The notes: a model not told the origin generated them from the sequence alone. A DNA stretch of 64,000 nucleotides from Aldehydirespirator sp965116865 (GCA_965116865.1 OZ220727.1:2976001-3040000); one strand, 5' to 3'; counted from the stretch's first letter, positions 17,216 through 26,394 are shown. Made by a program: numbers and translations.

Positions 17216-17275
17216 ACCACGCCGCACCGCGAGGCGGCGTCGCCTGCCCGCGCGTGTTCTGAGGGCCGAGGGACC

Positions 17276-19435
17276 GTGAACATGCTCGCCGCCGCCGAGG
17301 AGGCCGTCGCCCACGGGCCCAGCTCCGTCGACAGCGTCGGCTTCTTCCTCGACTTCGCCTGGCTGGTGCCGCTGCTGCCGGCCCTGTCGTTCGCGGGCAT
17401 CCTGCTGTTCGGCAAGCGCATGCGGCGCAAGGGCTCCGAACTCGGCATCGCGGCGGTGGCCGGCTCGTTCGTGCTGTCGGTGGGGGCGGCCGTCACCTGG
17501 ATCGGCCATCGCGACGAGGCCCACGAGGGCGTCGCGGCCGTGCACCGCACGGTGGGCTGGCTGCACTGGGGAGGCATCGAGCACGACGCTGGCATCCTGC
17601 TCGACGGCCTGTCGGTGATGATGCTGTTCGTGGTGACCGCGGTGTCGCTGCTGGTGCATGTCTACAGCACCGACTACGTGTCCGGCGACGCCCGCTACAC
17701 CCACTTCTTCGCCTTCTTGAGCCTGTTCACCGCGGCGATGCTGTTCTTCGTCCTCAGCGACAACCTGCTGCAGATGATCGTCGGCTGGGAGCTGGTCGGC
17801 GTGTGCTCGTTCGTGCTGATCGGGCACTGGTGGGAGGACAAGGCCAACTCCGACGCCGCCCTCAAGGCCTTCTTCACCAACCGGGTCGGCGACGTCGGGC
17901 TGCTGGTGGGCGTGTCGATCCTGTTCTTCGCCGCGGGCCGCACCTTCGACACCCTGACCCTGTCCGAGCGCATCAATGCGGGCGAGGTGAGCCACACCGC
18001 CCTGGCAGTGGCGTCGCTGTGCCTGCTGGCCGCGGTGATGTCCAAGTCGGGCCAGTTCATTCTGCACACCTGGCTGCCCGACGCCATGGCCGGGCCCACG
18101 CCGGTGTCGGCGCTGATCCACGCTGCCACCATGGTGGTGGCCGGGATCTTCATGGTGGCCCGCCTCTACCCGGTGTTCTGGGAGGGGATGTCGATCGCCG
18201 GATCGAGCATCAACGTGCTGGCGGTGGTCGGGGCGGCCACGCTGCTGTTCGGCGGGTTGCTGGCCTTCACCCAGAACGACATCAAGAAGGTGCTGGCCTA
18301 CTCCACCGTCAGCCAGCTCGGCTACATGGTGATGGCCCTGGGCGTGGGGGCGTGGACCGCGGCCATGTTCCACCTGTTCACCCACGCCTTCTTCAAGGCG
18401 TGCCTGTTCCTGGGGTCGGGCTCGGTGAGCCACGCGGTGCACAGCTTCGACATGAAGACCGACATGGGCGGGCTCCGCAAGGTCATGCCCCACACCTACC
18501 GCACGTTCCTGGTGGCCACGGTGGCCCTGATGGGACTGCCCCCGCTGGCCGGCTTCTGGTCCAAGGACGAGATCCTGGCCGGCACCGGCGGCTGGGGCCT
18601 GTTCGGCGGCACCCACGGCAACGGCAGCTACACCCTGATGCTGGTGATGGGCATGGTGGGCGCGGCGGTGACCGCGGCCTACATGACCAGGGTCGTGTAC
18701 CTCACCTTCTTCGGCGCCTACCGGGGCCACGGCCATCCCCATGAGTCGGGGCCCCGCATCCTGGTGCCGCTGTACGTGCTGGCGTTCTTCGCGGTGGTTG
18801 CCGGGCTGTTCAACATGCCCAAGGGCTTCCAGCTGTGGCCCGAGGCGTGGCAGGAGCGCTTCGGCCACTACGTCGAGCCGGTGGCCTCCTATTTCCCGGC
18901 CATCGGCCACGCCAAGCCGAGCTGGTCGCTGGCCGCCGTGTCGGTGCTGGTGGCCCTGATCGGCGCCGGCCTGGCCTGGCGCTACTACTTCAAGGTCATG
19001 CACCAGCGCTCGGAGGCCGCGGGGAGGCAGCTGACCGAGATCGACGACGGGCCGGTGTCGCGGGGCGGGCTGCCCCGGGCGGTTCACACCGCGCTGGTCA
19101 ACAAGTACTACTTCGACCACCTCTACACCGGCGTGATCGTCAAGGCGGTGAAGGGTCCGCTGGCCAAGGCTGCCTACTGGTCGAACCAGCGGGTCATCGA
19201 CGGCGTCGTCAACGAGGCCGGTCGCCAGTCGGTGGCCGCGGGCCGCGCCGTGTACGACCACATCGACCAGACCCTCATCGACAGGGTCGTCGTCGACGGC
19301 TCGGGCCGGGCCTCCGACAGCGCCGGCGAGAGCCTCAGAGGCATGCAGACCGGCAAGGTCCAGCAGTACGCCGCCATCCTGTTCGCCGCCGCCGCCATCC
19401 TGGCCGGCGTGTTCATCCTGGTGCTGTCGCTGTGA
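17276..19435 (+). CDS. nuoL: NADH-quinone oxidoreductase subunit L (proton-translocating)
   Basis: This 719-residue distal antiporter-like subunit has about 14 membrane helices and then a long C-terminal helix region. The antiporter signature HTWLPDAMAGPTPVSALIHAATMVVAG is near residues 265-290 (shown here as contiguous pieces HTWLPDAMAGPTPVS and ALIHAATMVVAG). The start is GTG at 17276 or the ATG two codons later; the sequence around it is duplicated 137 bp upstream. The last 31 residues (MQTGKVQQY to ILVLSL) have a diverged copy in the small gene that follows. The stop overlaps that gene by 4 bp. Confidence 0.93.
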   Translation: MNMLAAAEEAVAHGPSSVDSVGFFLDFAWLVPLLPALSFAGILLFGKRMRRKGSELGIAAVAGSFVLSVGAAVTWIGHRDEAHEGVAAVHRTVGWLHWGGIEHDAGILLDGLSVMMLFVVTAVSLLVHVYSTDYVSGDARYTHFFAFLSLFTAAMLFFVLSDNLLQMIVGWELVGVCSFVLIGHWWEDKANSDAALKAFFTNRVGDVGLLVGVSILFFAAGRTFDTLTLSERINAGEVSHTALAVASLCLLAAVMSKSGQFILHTWLPDAMAGPTPVSALIHAATMVVAGIFMVARLYPVFWEGMSIAGSSINVLAVVGAATLLFGGLLAFTQNDIKKVLAYSTVSQLGYMVMALGVGAWTAAMFHLFTHAFFKACLFLGSGSVSHAVHSFDMKTDMGGLRKVMPHTYRTFLVATVALMGLPPLAGFWSKDEILAGTGGWGLFGGTHGNGSYTLMLVMGMVGAAVTAAYMTRVVYLTFFGAYRGHGHPHESGPRILVPLYVLAFFAVVAGLFNMPKGFQLWPEAWQERFGHYVEPVASYFPAIGHAKPSWSLAAVSVLVALIGAGLAWRYYFKVMHQRSEAAGRQLTEIDDGPVSRGGLPRAVHTALVNKYYFDHLYTGVIVKAVKGPLAKAAYWSNQRVIDGVVNEAGRQSVAAGRAVYDHIDQTLIDRVVVDGSGRASDSAGESLRGMQTGKVQQYAAILFAAAAILAGVFILVLSL

Positions 19436-19635
19436 CCCGTGTCATCGCTGCGGCGACGACTGGGATCCTCCTGGCCGTGTTCATGGCGGTGGCGCGTCCA
19501 TCATCGTGCGATGAGTTCGTGCGGATCATGCGGACGGGCAAGGTCGGCAAGTGCGTCACTGTCCTGTTCTCCATCGTGCTCGCCGGCACCGCCGCCGTGC
19601 TCGTCGGCCTGCCCATCCTCGTGCTGTCCCAGTAG
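19432..19635 (+). CDS. Small membrane protein between nuoL and nuoM, derived from the nuoL 3' end
   Basis: This 67-residue frame starts with GTG overlapping the nuoL stop (GTGA). It has two hydrophobic segments joined by a short charged loop, with MRTGKVGKC, then TVLF and a final PILVLSQ. These align with the NuoL C-terminus (MQTGKVQQY, AILF, FILVLSL), 185 bp away, so the gene looks like a partial duplicate of the nuoL tail preceded by new sequence. The frame is intact. Whether it is translated or assembles with complex I is unknown. Confidence 0.55.
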   Translation: MTRVIAAATTGILLAVFMAVARPSSCDEFVRIMRTGKVGKCVTVLFSIVLAGTAAVLVGLPILVLSQ

Positions 19636-19668
19636 CCCTCGCAGAACCAAAAGGACCTAGGACCAACC

Positions 19669-21216
19669 ATGACCGACTTTCTCAACGATTGGGGCCTGAC
19701 TCTGGTCACCTTCGTCCCCTTGGCCGGGGCGCTGGTGATAATGGCGGTCCCGGCCGCCGAGGAGAAGCTCCTCAAGCAGTTGGCCCTGCTGTCGTCGCTG
19801 CTGGCGACGGCGATCGGCGGGCTGCTGCTGATCGACTTCGACTACGGCGACGCCGGCGCCCTGCAGTACGGGATCGACGCCCGCTGGATCGAGGTGATCA
19901 ACAGCCGTTACATCCTCGGCCTTGACGGCATCTCGCTGCCGCTGCTGGCCCTCACGCTGGTGGTGGTGCCGCTGTGCGTCGTCTACTCGTGGGACCACAT
20001 ACCCGAACCGGGCAACCCCAAGGCGTTCCTCGTCCTCATGCTCATCCTCGAGACGGGCATGGTAGGCACGTTCGTGGCCCAGGACCTGATCCTGTTCTTC
20101 GTTTTCTTCGAGGTCGTGCTGCTGCCCATGTTCTTCATGATCGCGGTGTGGGGCGGCCCCAACCGGCGCTACGCGTCGATCAAGTTCTTCCTGTTCACGC
20201 TGTTCGGCTCGGCGCTGATGCTGCTGTCGTTCCTGGCACTGTTCTTCCTGTCGACCGACCCGGCCACCGGCGAGTCGCTGCGCACCTTCGACATGCGGGT
20301 CCTGTCCGACGTGGCCGGCGCGGGCATCCTGGGCGCGACCCAGATCTGGATCTTCGCGGGCATGTTCATCGGCTTCGGGGTGAAGGTGCCCATGTTCCCG
20401 TTCCACACCTGGCTGCCCGACGCCCACACCGAGGCGCCCACGGTGGGCTCGGTGATCCTGGCCGCGGTCCTGTTGAAGCTCGGCACCTACGGGTTCGTGC
20501 GCATCGCGGTGCCGATGCTGCCCGAGGGCGCCGAGGCGTGGGCCCCGTGGATCGGCCTGCTGGCTGTGATCGGCATCATCTACGGCGCGCTGGGATGCCT
20601 GGCCCAGACCGACATGAAGCGCCTGATCGCCTTCTCGTCGGTGGCCCACATGGGCTTCGTGATGCTGGGCATCGCCACCCTCACCGACTTCGGGATCAAC
20701 GCCGCCATCTTCGGGATGGTCGCCCACGGGATCATCACCGGGATGCTGTTCTTCCTGGCCGGCTCGGTGAAGGAGCGCTACCACACCCTCGAGATCCGCC
20801 GGCTCGGCGGGATGCTGGTGCAGGCGCCCCGCATGGGCTGGATCCTGGGGTTCTGCTCGATGGCTTCGCTGGGTCTGCCCGGCCTGGCCGGCTTCTGGGG
20901 CGAGTTCCCCGCCATTCTGTCGGCCTACTCGCCCGCCGAGGGCCTGCCGGTCGAGACGTTCCGGATCTACATGGTGGTGGCAGCGGTGGGGACCGTGCTG
21001 GCCGCGGGCTACTTGCTGTGGCTGCTGCAGCGCACCGCCATGGGCACGCCGTCCGAGGAGTTCGCCGACAGCGACGAGATCGTCGACGTGACCCGCACCG
21101 AGTGGATCGCCTGGGCGCCCCTGCTGGCCGGGATCCTGCTGTTCGGCGTTGTGCCGGGACTGATCTTCGATGTGACTGATCCGGCAGTGGCCGGCCTGCT
21201 GGCGACCGGGGGCTGA
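19669..21216 (+). CDS. nuoM: NADH-quinone oxidoreductase subunit M (proton-translocating)
   Basis: This 515-residue antiporter-like subunit begins with ATG behind an AGGA site. It has about 14 membrane helices. The family motifs include FFVFFEVVLLPMFF with the key Glu, FHTWLPDAHTEAPTVGSVILA and LLKLGTYGFVRIA. It is separated from nuoL by a 67-codon duplicate of the nuoL tail. Confidence 0.93.
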   Translation: MTDFLNDWGLTLVTFVPLAGALVIMAVPAAEEKLLKQLALLSSLLATAIGGLLLIDFDYGDAGALQYGIDARWIEVINSRYILGLDGISLPLLALTLVVVPLCVVYSWDHIPEPGNPKAFLVLMLILETGMVGTFVAQDLILFFVFFEVVLLPMFFMIAVWGGPNRRYASIKFFLFTLFGSALMLLSFLALFFLSTDPATGESLRTFDMRVLSDVAGAGILGATQIWIFAGMFIGFGVKVPMFPFHTWLPDAHTEAPTVGSVILAAVLLKLGTYGFVRIAVPMLPEGAEAWAPWIGLLAVIGIIYGALGCLAQTDMKRLIAFSSVAHMGFVMLGIATLTDFGINAAIFGMVAHGIITGMLFFLAGSVKERYHTLEIRRLGGMLVQAPRMGWILGFCSMASLGLPGLAGFWGEFPAILSAYSPAEGLPVETFRIYMVVAAVGTVLAAGYLLWLLQRTAMGTPSEEFADSDEIVDVTRTEWIAWAPLLAGILLFGVVPGLIFDVTDPAVAGLLATGG

Positions 21217-21338
21217 CCAGCGATGCATGCCGCCCTGCCCCCCACCTTCGTCGCACCCGCGAATCGGCAGCCGTGGGGTCCGTTCTGGGCGTCGACGACT
21301 GCCAGTGCGCCGGCCGGCCGTGTCGAGGCTGAGCGCTG

Positions 21339-22862
21339 ATGCTCGGCTCGGTCCTGACCCTGGCTTTCGAGCGGCCCGCGATCGACTGGCACGCGATCTC
21401 GCCGGAGCTGACCCTGCTCGGGTTCGGGGCGCTGCTCACCTTGGTCGACATTGTGTGGCTGGAGCGTGGGCGGGCGGTGGTGTCGGCGCTGGCTTCGTTC
21501 GGGCTGCTGGCCTCGATGGTGCCGGTGCTGACCCTGGCGACCGACGGCGCCGACCGCTCCACGTTCTGGGGCGCGTACGTGGTCGACGACTATTCGCTGG
21601 TGATGAAGGCCGTGTTCCTGCTGGCCGGGTATGTGGTGGTGCTGCTGTCCACCAACTACATCGCCGAGGGGGACTACTGGGAGAGCGAGTACTACCAGAT
21701 GCTGCTGTCGGCGGTTCTGGGCATGGTGGTGATGGCGTCGGCCCGCGACCTGGTCACGATCTTCGTGGCTTTGGAGCTGCTGTCGATCCCCGCCTACCTG
21801 ATGGCCACTTGGCGCAAGCGGGACCTGCGCAGCAACGAGGCCGGCCTCAAGTACTACCTGATGGGGGTGTTCGCCTCCGCGGTGCTGCTCTACGGCATGT
21901 CGCTGCTGTACGGGGCGGCCGGCTCCACTATGCTGGTAGACATCGACGCGGCCGTCTCCAGGGACGGCGCGCCGCTGGCGGTGGTGACGCTGGGCGTGAT
22001 CTTCGTAGTGGCCGGGTTCGGTTTCAAGGTGTCGGCGTTCCCGTTCCACACCTGGGCGCCCGACACCTACGAGGGCGCGCCCACGCCGGTGGCAGCGTTC
22101 TTGTCGGTGGCGTCGAAGGCGGCCGGGTTCGTGGCTCTGCTCTCACTGGTTTTCGTGGGCTTCTGGGGGCGGGCCGACGTGTACCAGCCGCTGATGTGGG
22201 CGCTGGCCGCGGCGTCGATGTTCGGCGGGAACCTGATGGCGTTGCGCCAGACGAACCTGGTGCGCCTGCTGGCGTACTCGGGGGTGGCCCAGGCCGGCTA
22301 CATGCTGGCCCCGCTGGCGGTGGCGGGGGAGTCGCTGGCCACTGCCGACGACGCCTTGTCGTCGGTGGTGACCTATCTGGCCATCTACGCAGCCATGAAC
22401 CTGGGGGCGTTCGCGGTGGTCATCGCGGTGGCCCGCCGCACCGCCTCGGCAGAGATCGACACCTACCGGGGCCTGTTCCGCTACTCGCCGGGCCTGGCCG
22501 TGGCCATGACGATCTTCCTGATGGCCCTGGCCGGCATTCCACCGCTCGGCGGCTGGTTCGCCAAGTTCGAGATAGTTCTGGCACTGATCTCGCCGGGCAC
22601 GGCCTGGGGGGTGGCCCTCGGCGTGGTCGTGGCAGTCAACTCGGTGATTGCCCTCTACTACTACGCGCGCATCGCGAGCCACATGTGGGCCGAGGCACCG
22701 CCCGAGTCCGCAGACTTCGACACAACCACCTCGATCGAGACCCCCACCTCAGTGACAGCCGCCCTGGTGTTGACGGGTGCGGCCACCCTGGCATTCGGCA
22801 TCCTCCCCCAATGGGTGGGCCACTTCACCGACGTGACCCTGGTAGCCACCCTCGCCGGCTGA
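21339..22862 (+). CDS. nuoN: NADH-quinone oxidoreductase subunit N (proton-translocating)
   Basis: This 507-residue third antiporter-like subunit is the last gene of the operon. It shows VALELLSIPAYLMA with the conserved Glu, FKVSAFPFHTWAPDTYEGAP and LMALAGIPPLGGWFAKF. The start ATG is 122 bp after nuoM; the nuoM stop context (ggctga, then gatgc) is imperfectly repeated at the nuoN start. Confidence 0.93.
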   Translation: MLGSVLTLAFERPAIDWHAISPELTLLGFGALLTLVDIVWLERGRAVVSALASFGLLASMVPVLTLATDGADRSTFWGAYVVDDYSLVMKAVFLLAGYVVVLLSTNYIAEGDYWESEYYQMLLSAVLGMVVMASARDLVTIFVALELLSIPAYLMATWRKRDLRSNEAGLKYYLMGVFASAVLLYGMSLLYGAAGSTMLVDIDAAVSRDGAPLAVVTLGVIFVVAGFGFKVSAFPFHTWAPDTYEGAPTPVAAFLSVASKAAGFVALLSLVFVGFWGRADVYQPLMWALAAASMFGGNLMALRQTNLVRLLAYSGVAQAGYMLAPLAVAGESLATADDALSSVVTYLAIYAAMNLGAFAVVIAVARRTASAEIDTYRGLFRYSPGLAVAMTIFLMALAGIPPLGGWFAKFEIVLALISPGTAWGVALGVVVAVNSVIALYYYARIASHMWAEAPPESADFDTTTSIETPTSVTAALVLTGAATLAFGILPQWVGHFTDVTLVATLAG

Positions 22863-22929
22863 CGTGTTGGGTCGAGCGGCAAATGCCATGAATGTGTCAG
22901 TCAGGTGCGATCGGTGAGGGTTGGGAAGA

Positions 22930-23273
22930 ATGAGACTCATAGTTGATGACAGTGCCGTTCTGGATTGGCCAGACGACACCGCGGTGCGTGACGCACTCCG
23001 TCGCTTAGCTGACGACCGGGAAAATGTCCCCTTCGTCTTCTGGTAGACGGGCCTGACCCAGAGCGCAGTGAGTACTTCATCCAGACCGCCGGGAGTGGCG
23101 CGGACGGTTTCGTCTTGGAATACCGAGAAGGTTCCTGGGATCAGCACTATCAATGTGACACTGTCTCACTTGGCCAGAGAGGCTGTAGGGAACTCACGAG
23201 TGCGTTCATCAACTATCTCCACGGCAACAACGACTGGAAGGCCCGCTTCAAGAGGGAGCCGCTCTCGTGCTGA
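22930..23273 (+). pseudogene. Frameshifted Imm1-like immunity gene
   Basis: An ATG at 22930 gives MRLIVDDSAVLDWPDDTAV and so on to PFVFW, and then a stop at 23044. A -1 shift at that point reopens the frame for 75 codons: DGPDPERSEYFIQTAGSG, GFVLEYREGSWDQHY, FINYLHGNNDWKARF, stop at 23271. Joined, the order of segments (N-terminal DD.VRDALRRL, then YIQ-AG, VLEYR-G, final YL-G-W) resembles the Imm1 immunity family of polymorphic toxin systems. No toxin gene is next to it. It could be a decayed gene or a sequencing error at 23040-23046. Family call is moderate. Confidence 0.5.
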
Positions 23274-23449
23274 TACGGCGACTCGGGGCGCGGAACACTT
23301 CGCTCGCGCCGGTCGTAAGCGAATCTGGCCAGCGGCTCCGAGCTTTCTCCCGATGAGCGCGCCATCGCGAACACTCTGACGCTCGGTGTTCGCATAGCTA
23401 CCAGACCGACGAGAAGCAACCGGGCCGCGGGCGGTGTCGCAGTGGTCTC
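23274..23449. other. Intergenic remnants before the methyltransferase
   Basis: No complete gene is seen. A 29-codon frame (23267-23356, GTG start overlapping the Imm1-like stop) and a longer startless frame upstream of the methyltransferase look protein-like but incomplete. A hairpin GCGAACAC/GTGTTCGC with an 11-base loop lies at 23367-23393. Confidence 0.3.
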
Positions 23450-23455
23450 CTATAC
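23450..23455 (+). promoter_or_regulatory. Candidate -10 element of the methyltransferase gene
   Basis: TATACT is a near-consensus -10. Transcription would begin near 23462, too late for the in-frame GTG at 23442 but suited to a start at 23478 or 23487. No good -35 is seen 17 bp upstream. Confidence 0.4.
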
Positions 23456-23477
23456 TCGGGCATCGGGCGAGGAAGGA

Positions 23478-24998
23478 GTGACGCTGGTGGTCTTGGCTGA
23501 GGCGGGGGCGACGAGCGGGGTGGACGAGCTTCTACGGCTTGCGGACGCTCTGAACGCGGAACTGGAGGCAAGCAACGGCCGAGGCGAGCGGTCGGTGCGG
23601 GGGCAGTTCGCCACCCCGTCGGAAGCTGCCCGGACCATGGCCAGCCTCGTGGAGCCAGCCGGCCGCGTCCTCAAGGTCGTAGATCCTGGTGCTGGGGCGG
23701 GCACGTTGATGATGGCTCTTGTGGCGATGGTTGTGGAGCGCGGCTCTGTGGAACAGCTGTCGGTAGATCTGGTGGAGACGGACCCCAAGGCTCTGGAGCT
23801 ATTGGAGACGGCCGTACGAGGGGCACACCTCGTGGCAGAGGCACACGGGTTGAGGCTCACGACGCGGATCGTTGACCGCGACTTCTGCGATGCGTCCCGG
23901 TGGGCCGGAACCGACCGGTTCGATGCTGCGATCTTGAATCCGCCCTACATGAAGCTGGGCGCGTCCGACGATTGCCGACGCATGGTCCGACGTCGCCACG
24001 GCGTCGATTGCCCGAACCTGTACGCGGCGTTCCTGGCGGTGGCGGAGGAGTTGCTGCGCGACGGCGGGCAGTTGGTCGCCATCACGCCGAGGTCGTTCGC
24101 CAACGGCTTGTACTTCACGAACTTCCGCCGCCATCTCACGGACAAGGCCTCCTTTCGTCATGTGATCCTCTTCGATCGCCGCGACAGGGTGTTCCAGTCT
24201 TCGTCGGTGCTGCAAGAGACCGTGATCTTCTCGATGCGCAAGTCGGCTCCCGAACCAGGCGATCTCGTCAGAGTCGAGACCCGGCCCGATCACGTGTCTG
24301 GACCGCACGAGGTTCATGACGTGCCCCACCACAACATCGTTCTGCCCCATGATCCCGGCCGGTTCATCAATCTGCCCGGCAGTCCCGACGTGATGTGTGC
24401 CGCGGAGCGAATAGCGGCCTTGCCGGCCGACCTCCAGTCGCTGGGGCTGGCTGTCTCGACCGGGCCGGTCGTCGACTTCCGGTGCCGGGAGTACCTCACC
24501 GCAGCGCAGGCAGAGGGTTCGGTCCCGTTGATCTATCCGGTGAACCTGAAGCAGGCCCGGGTGGAGTGGCCTCTGGAGGCTCGCAAGCCACAGGGCTTCA
24601 CGGTTGCGCCTCAAACCCGACGGTGGCTGTTCCCGAACGGGATCTACGTGCTCATCAAGCGCTTCACAGCCAAGGAGGAGAGCCAGCGCGTCGTGGCCTG
24701 CCTCTACGACCCTGTCGACGGGTACGACCATGTGGCCTTTGAGAACCACGTGAACGTCATTCATCGCGACCATGGGCCTCTCCGCAGGTCTGAGGCGGAG
24801 AGCCTGGCGGACTTCCTCAACAGCGACTTGGTCGACACCTATTTCCGCATGTTCAGCGGTAGCACCCAGGTGAATGCCACCGACCTGCGTCGCCTCCGGT
24901 TCCCGGAACTGTGCGAATCACACCACTCGACGCTGTTCGACGCAAAGGAACCGTGCCTCACGGGCCGCGAGATCCGCGAGGGCAGGCCGCTGTCATGA
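23478..24998 (+). CDS. N6-adenine DNA methyltransferase of BsuBI/PstI restriction-system type
   Basis: The 506-residue class I SAM-dependent methyltransferase begins with RGQFATPSEAA, a form seen in Eco57I/PstI-type enzymes, followed by the SAM-binding VVDPGAGAGTLMMAL and the catalytic motif IV NPPYMKLG. The C-terminal half should be target recognition. I placed the start at GTG 23478 because GAGGAAGGA and a TATACT -10 precede it; GTG 23487 is possible. The stop overlaps the next gene by ATGA. That gene begins like a BsuBI/PstI endonuclease but lacks the nuclease domain, so this may now be an orphan methylase. Confidence 0.8.
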   Translation: MTLVVLAEAGATSGVDELLRLADALNAELEASNGRGERSVRGQFATPSEAARTMASLVEPAGRVLKVVDPGAGAGTLMMALVAMVVERGSVEQLSVDLVETDPKALELLETAVRGAHLVAEAHGLRLTTRIVDRDFCDASRWAGTDRFDAAILNPPYMKLGASDDCRRMVRRRHGVDCPNLYAAFLAVAEELLRDGGQLVAITPRSFANGLYFTNFRRHLTDKASFRHVILFDRRDRVFQSSSVLQETVIFSMRKSAPEPGDLVRVETRPDHVSGPHEVHDVPHHNIVLPHDPGRFINLPGSPDVMCAAERIAALPADLQSLGLAVSTGPVVDFRCREYLTAAQAEGSVPLIYPVNLKQARVEWPLEARKPQGFTVAPQTRRWLFPNGIYVLIKRFTAKEESQRVVACLYDPVDGYDHVAFENHVNVIHRDHGPLRRSEAESLADFLNSDLVDTYFRMFSGSTQVNATDLRRLRFPELCESHHSTLFDAKEPCLTGREIREGRPLS

Positions 24999-25585
24999 GC
25001 AGTTCAGCATCGGTAAGCGAATGCCGGTGGCTTCTTCGGAACATGGGCTTCGATCGCGAGCGATACAACGAGCGCTCGGCGCTGGTGCTGTTGGCGCTTC
25101 TTGGTCTCAAGCCCAACGACCCGTTTGCGAAGCTCAAGCCGCTCCGCCATACCGAGCAACTATGGAAGAGCCGAGGCCTCAACGTCAGGTCGACTCTGTG
25201 GGACGGCCCACGTGGCGGTGCCGCGTTCACGGTTGCCTGCCTCACGCTGCTTGCCAAGGCCGAGAGGCCAGTGTGGCCATGGAACTACGCGAACCACGGC
25301 CTGCTAGCTGAGGCATTCCCGGCTTGTCAGCTACACCAGTGGACGTTGCCCTATAGCGGTTATGCGAGTTCGTACCCGTCCCCTGAACGCGAAGCCATTC
25401 TTGAGCGAATCTCGTCGCGGATCGAGATACCGGACCGCCTGGGTGAGCGCTGTCGATGCAGCGCTGATGCGCTGGACGCTGTGCTGTGCCTGTTCGCTGC
25501 CAAGGCCGCGGCGGAGGATCGAGCGACGGTTGGCGATCAAGCGGCGACGGCTGCTGAGGGATGGATCGCCGTTGATTCGGATTGA
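24995..25585 (+). CDS. Chimeric ORF: BsuBI/PstI endonuclease N-terminus fused to a DUF429-like C-terminus
   Basis: The 196-residue product starts at an ATG overlapping the methylase stop. Residues about 8-46 (RWLLRNMGF, NERSALVLLALLGLKP) resemble the helix-turn-helix N-terminal domain of BsuBI/PstI-type restriction enzymes. From about residue 47 the sequence changes to one like DUF429 predicted nucleases: RHTEQLW, STLWDGPRGGAAFT, LAEAFPACQLHQW, a SADALDAVLCLFAA helix and a terminal EGWIAV. Neither parent is complete: the restriction catalytic domain and the DUF429 N-terminus are both absent. A deletion joining two genes explains this best. Any activity is doubtful. Confidence 0.6.
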   Translation: MSSSASVSECRWLLRNMGFDRERYNERSALVLLALLGLKPNDPFAKLKPLRHTEQLWKSRGLNVRSTLWDGPRGGAAFTVACLTLLAKAERPVWPWNYANHGLLAEAFPACQLHQWTLPYSGYASSYPSPEREAILERISSRIEIPDRLGERCRCSADALDAVLCLFAAKAAAEDRATVGDQAATAAEGWIAVDSD

Positions 25586-25684
25586 AACAGAGCGACGAAG
25601 CCATTGCCGTGCCACCAGCCCGACGGGTGTCGCGGGCCTCAGGTGTGTCGGGAAGCGGATGAGGCGGCTGGATCTCGCCTCGGA

Positions 25685-26134
25685 CTACCACTCGGGCGTC
25701 GTGCGGGCGGCGAGGCGGGTAGCCGACTCGATCAGCGCAGGATCTTCGGGCTGGTGCTGGTACGCGTCGGCTAGGTGCCGGTCCGCGTCCGGCCGCTCAT
25801 CGGTGTCGATCACCGCCCGACCTCCCTCGACTGGGACGCCATCGAGCTTTGGTCCGTACCGTTGCTGTGCGGCCTGCTTGCTCACGTCGAGCATCACACC
25901 TATCTCGGACCAGGTGTGGCCCGACCGGCGAGCCTCGCAGACTGCATCGAGGATGGCAGCCTCGATCTCCTTACACAGGTCGGTCAACCTCGTGATCGTT
26001 TGTAGAGCCCGAGTGTCGGAGGGCTCCAAGTCGGCCGGTTGCACGCTGTCAGCCCACGCCTCGAAGGCTTCGGCTTGCTCGTCCCACCAACTCTCCGGTA
26101 CGCGGTCGTGCCGCGGTGTCAAGTCGTCGTTCAC
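25685..26134 (-). CDS. Helix-turn-helix protein, candidate antitoxin
   Basis: The 149-residue protein is acidic at the N-terminus (ESWWDEQAEAFEAWAD), with a central helix-turn-helix, HTWSEIGVMLDVSKQAAQQRYG, of a type common in actinobacterial DNA-binding proteins (cited as HTWSEIGVMLDVSK and QAAQQRYG). The start GTG lies 4 bp after the stop of an 81-codon gene on the same strand, so the two are probably cotranscribed. Order and sizes fit a toxin followed by its DNA-binding antitoxin. The longer frame that begins at 26350 only overlaps the upstream gene. Confidence 0.6.
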   Translation of the reverse strand: MNDDLTPRHDRVPESWWDEQAEAFEAWADSVQPADLEPSDTRALQTITRLTDLCKEIEAAILDAVCEARRSGHTWSEIGVMLDVSKQAAQQRYGPKLDGVPVEGGRAVIDTDERPDADRHLADAYQHQPEDPALIESATRLAARTTPEW

Positions 26135-26138
26135 GTCC

Positions 26139-26384
26139 TCACGTCCTTGGCCGGAACTGGGTCCGGGCGGGCATTGCATGCACAATGCGGGCCCTATCAT
26201 CACGGGTGACAACTCCGATCTCAAGGAGTTCGCCAGTTGTTGACGGGCCGACGAACATCTTGAAGCCGCGCTCATCTTGTGGGAAGGCTTGCAGGTGGTG
26301 TCGTAGTGCGTGCTGCATGTCTTCGATGGGCACTCCGTGCTTGTGCACACTGGCCGTGGCTTCCATTGAGGAGTCTGCTAGCAC
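26139..26384 (-). CDS. Small toxin-like protein
   Basis: This 81-residue frame (GTG start; an internal ATG at 26366 gives 75) has a helical SVHKHGVPIEDMQHALRHHL start, then strands FKMFVGPSTTGELLEIGVV and ARIVHAMPARTQF. The 'EIGVV ... IVHAMPAR' ending is seen in small actinobacterial proteins annotated as toxin components of type II modules. It is followed after 4 bp by an HTH protein, and an inverted repeat lies just upstream. Assignment rests mainly on size, context and this ending. Confidence 0.5.
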   Translation of the reverse strand: MLADSSMEATASVHKHGVPIEDMQHALRHHLQAFPQDERGFKMFVGPSTTGELLEIGVVTRDDRARIVHAMPARTQFRPRT

Positions 26385-26394
26385 GGTAGCCGAC

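Noticed and set aside
23367..23393. GCGAACAC/GTGTTCGC hairpin upstream of the methylase
   Set aside because: Could be a terminator for the Imm1-like gene, but there is no T-run; left as an unassigned palindrome.
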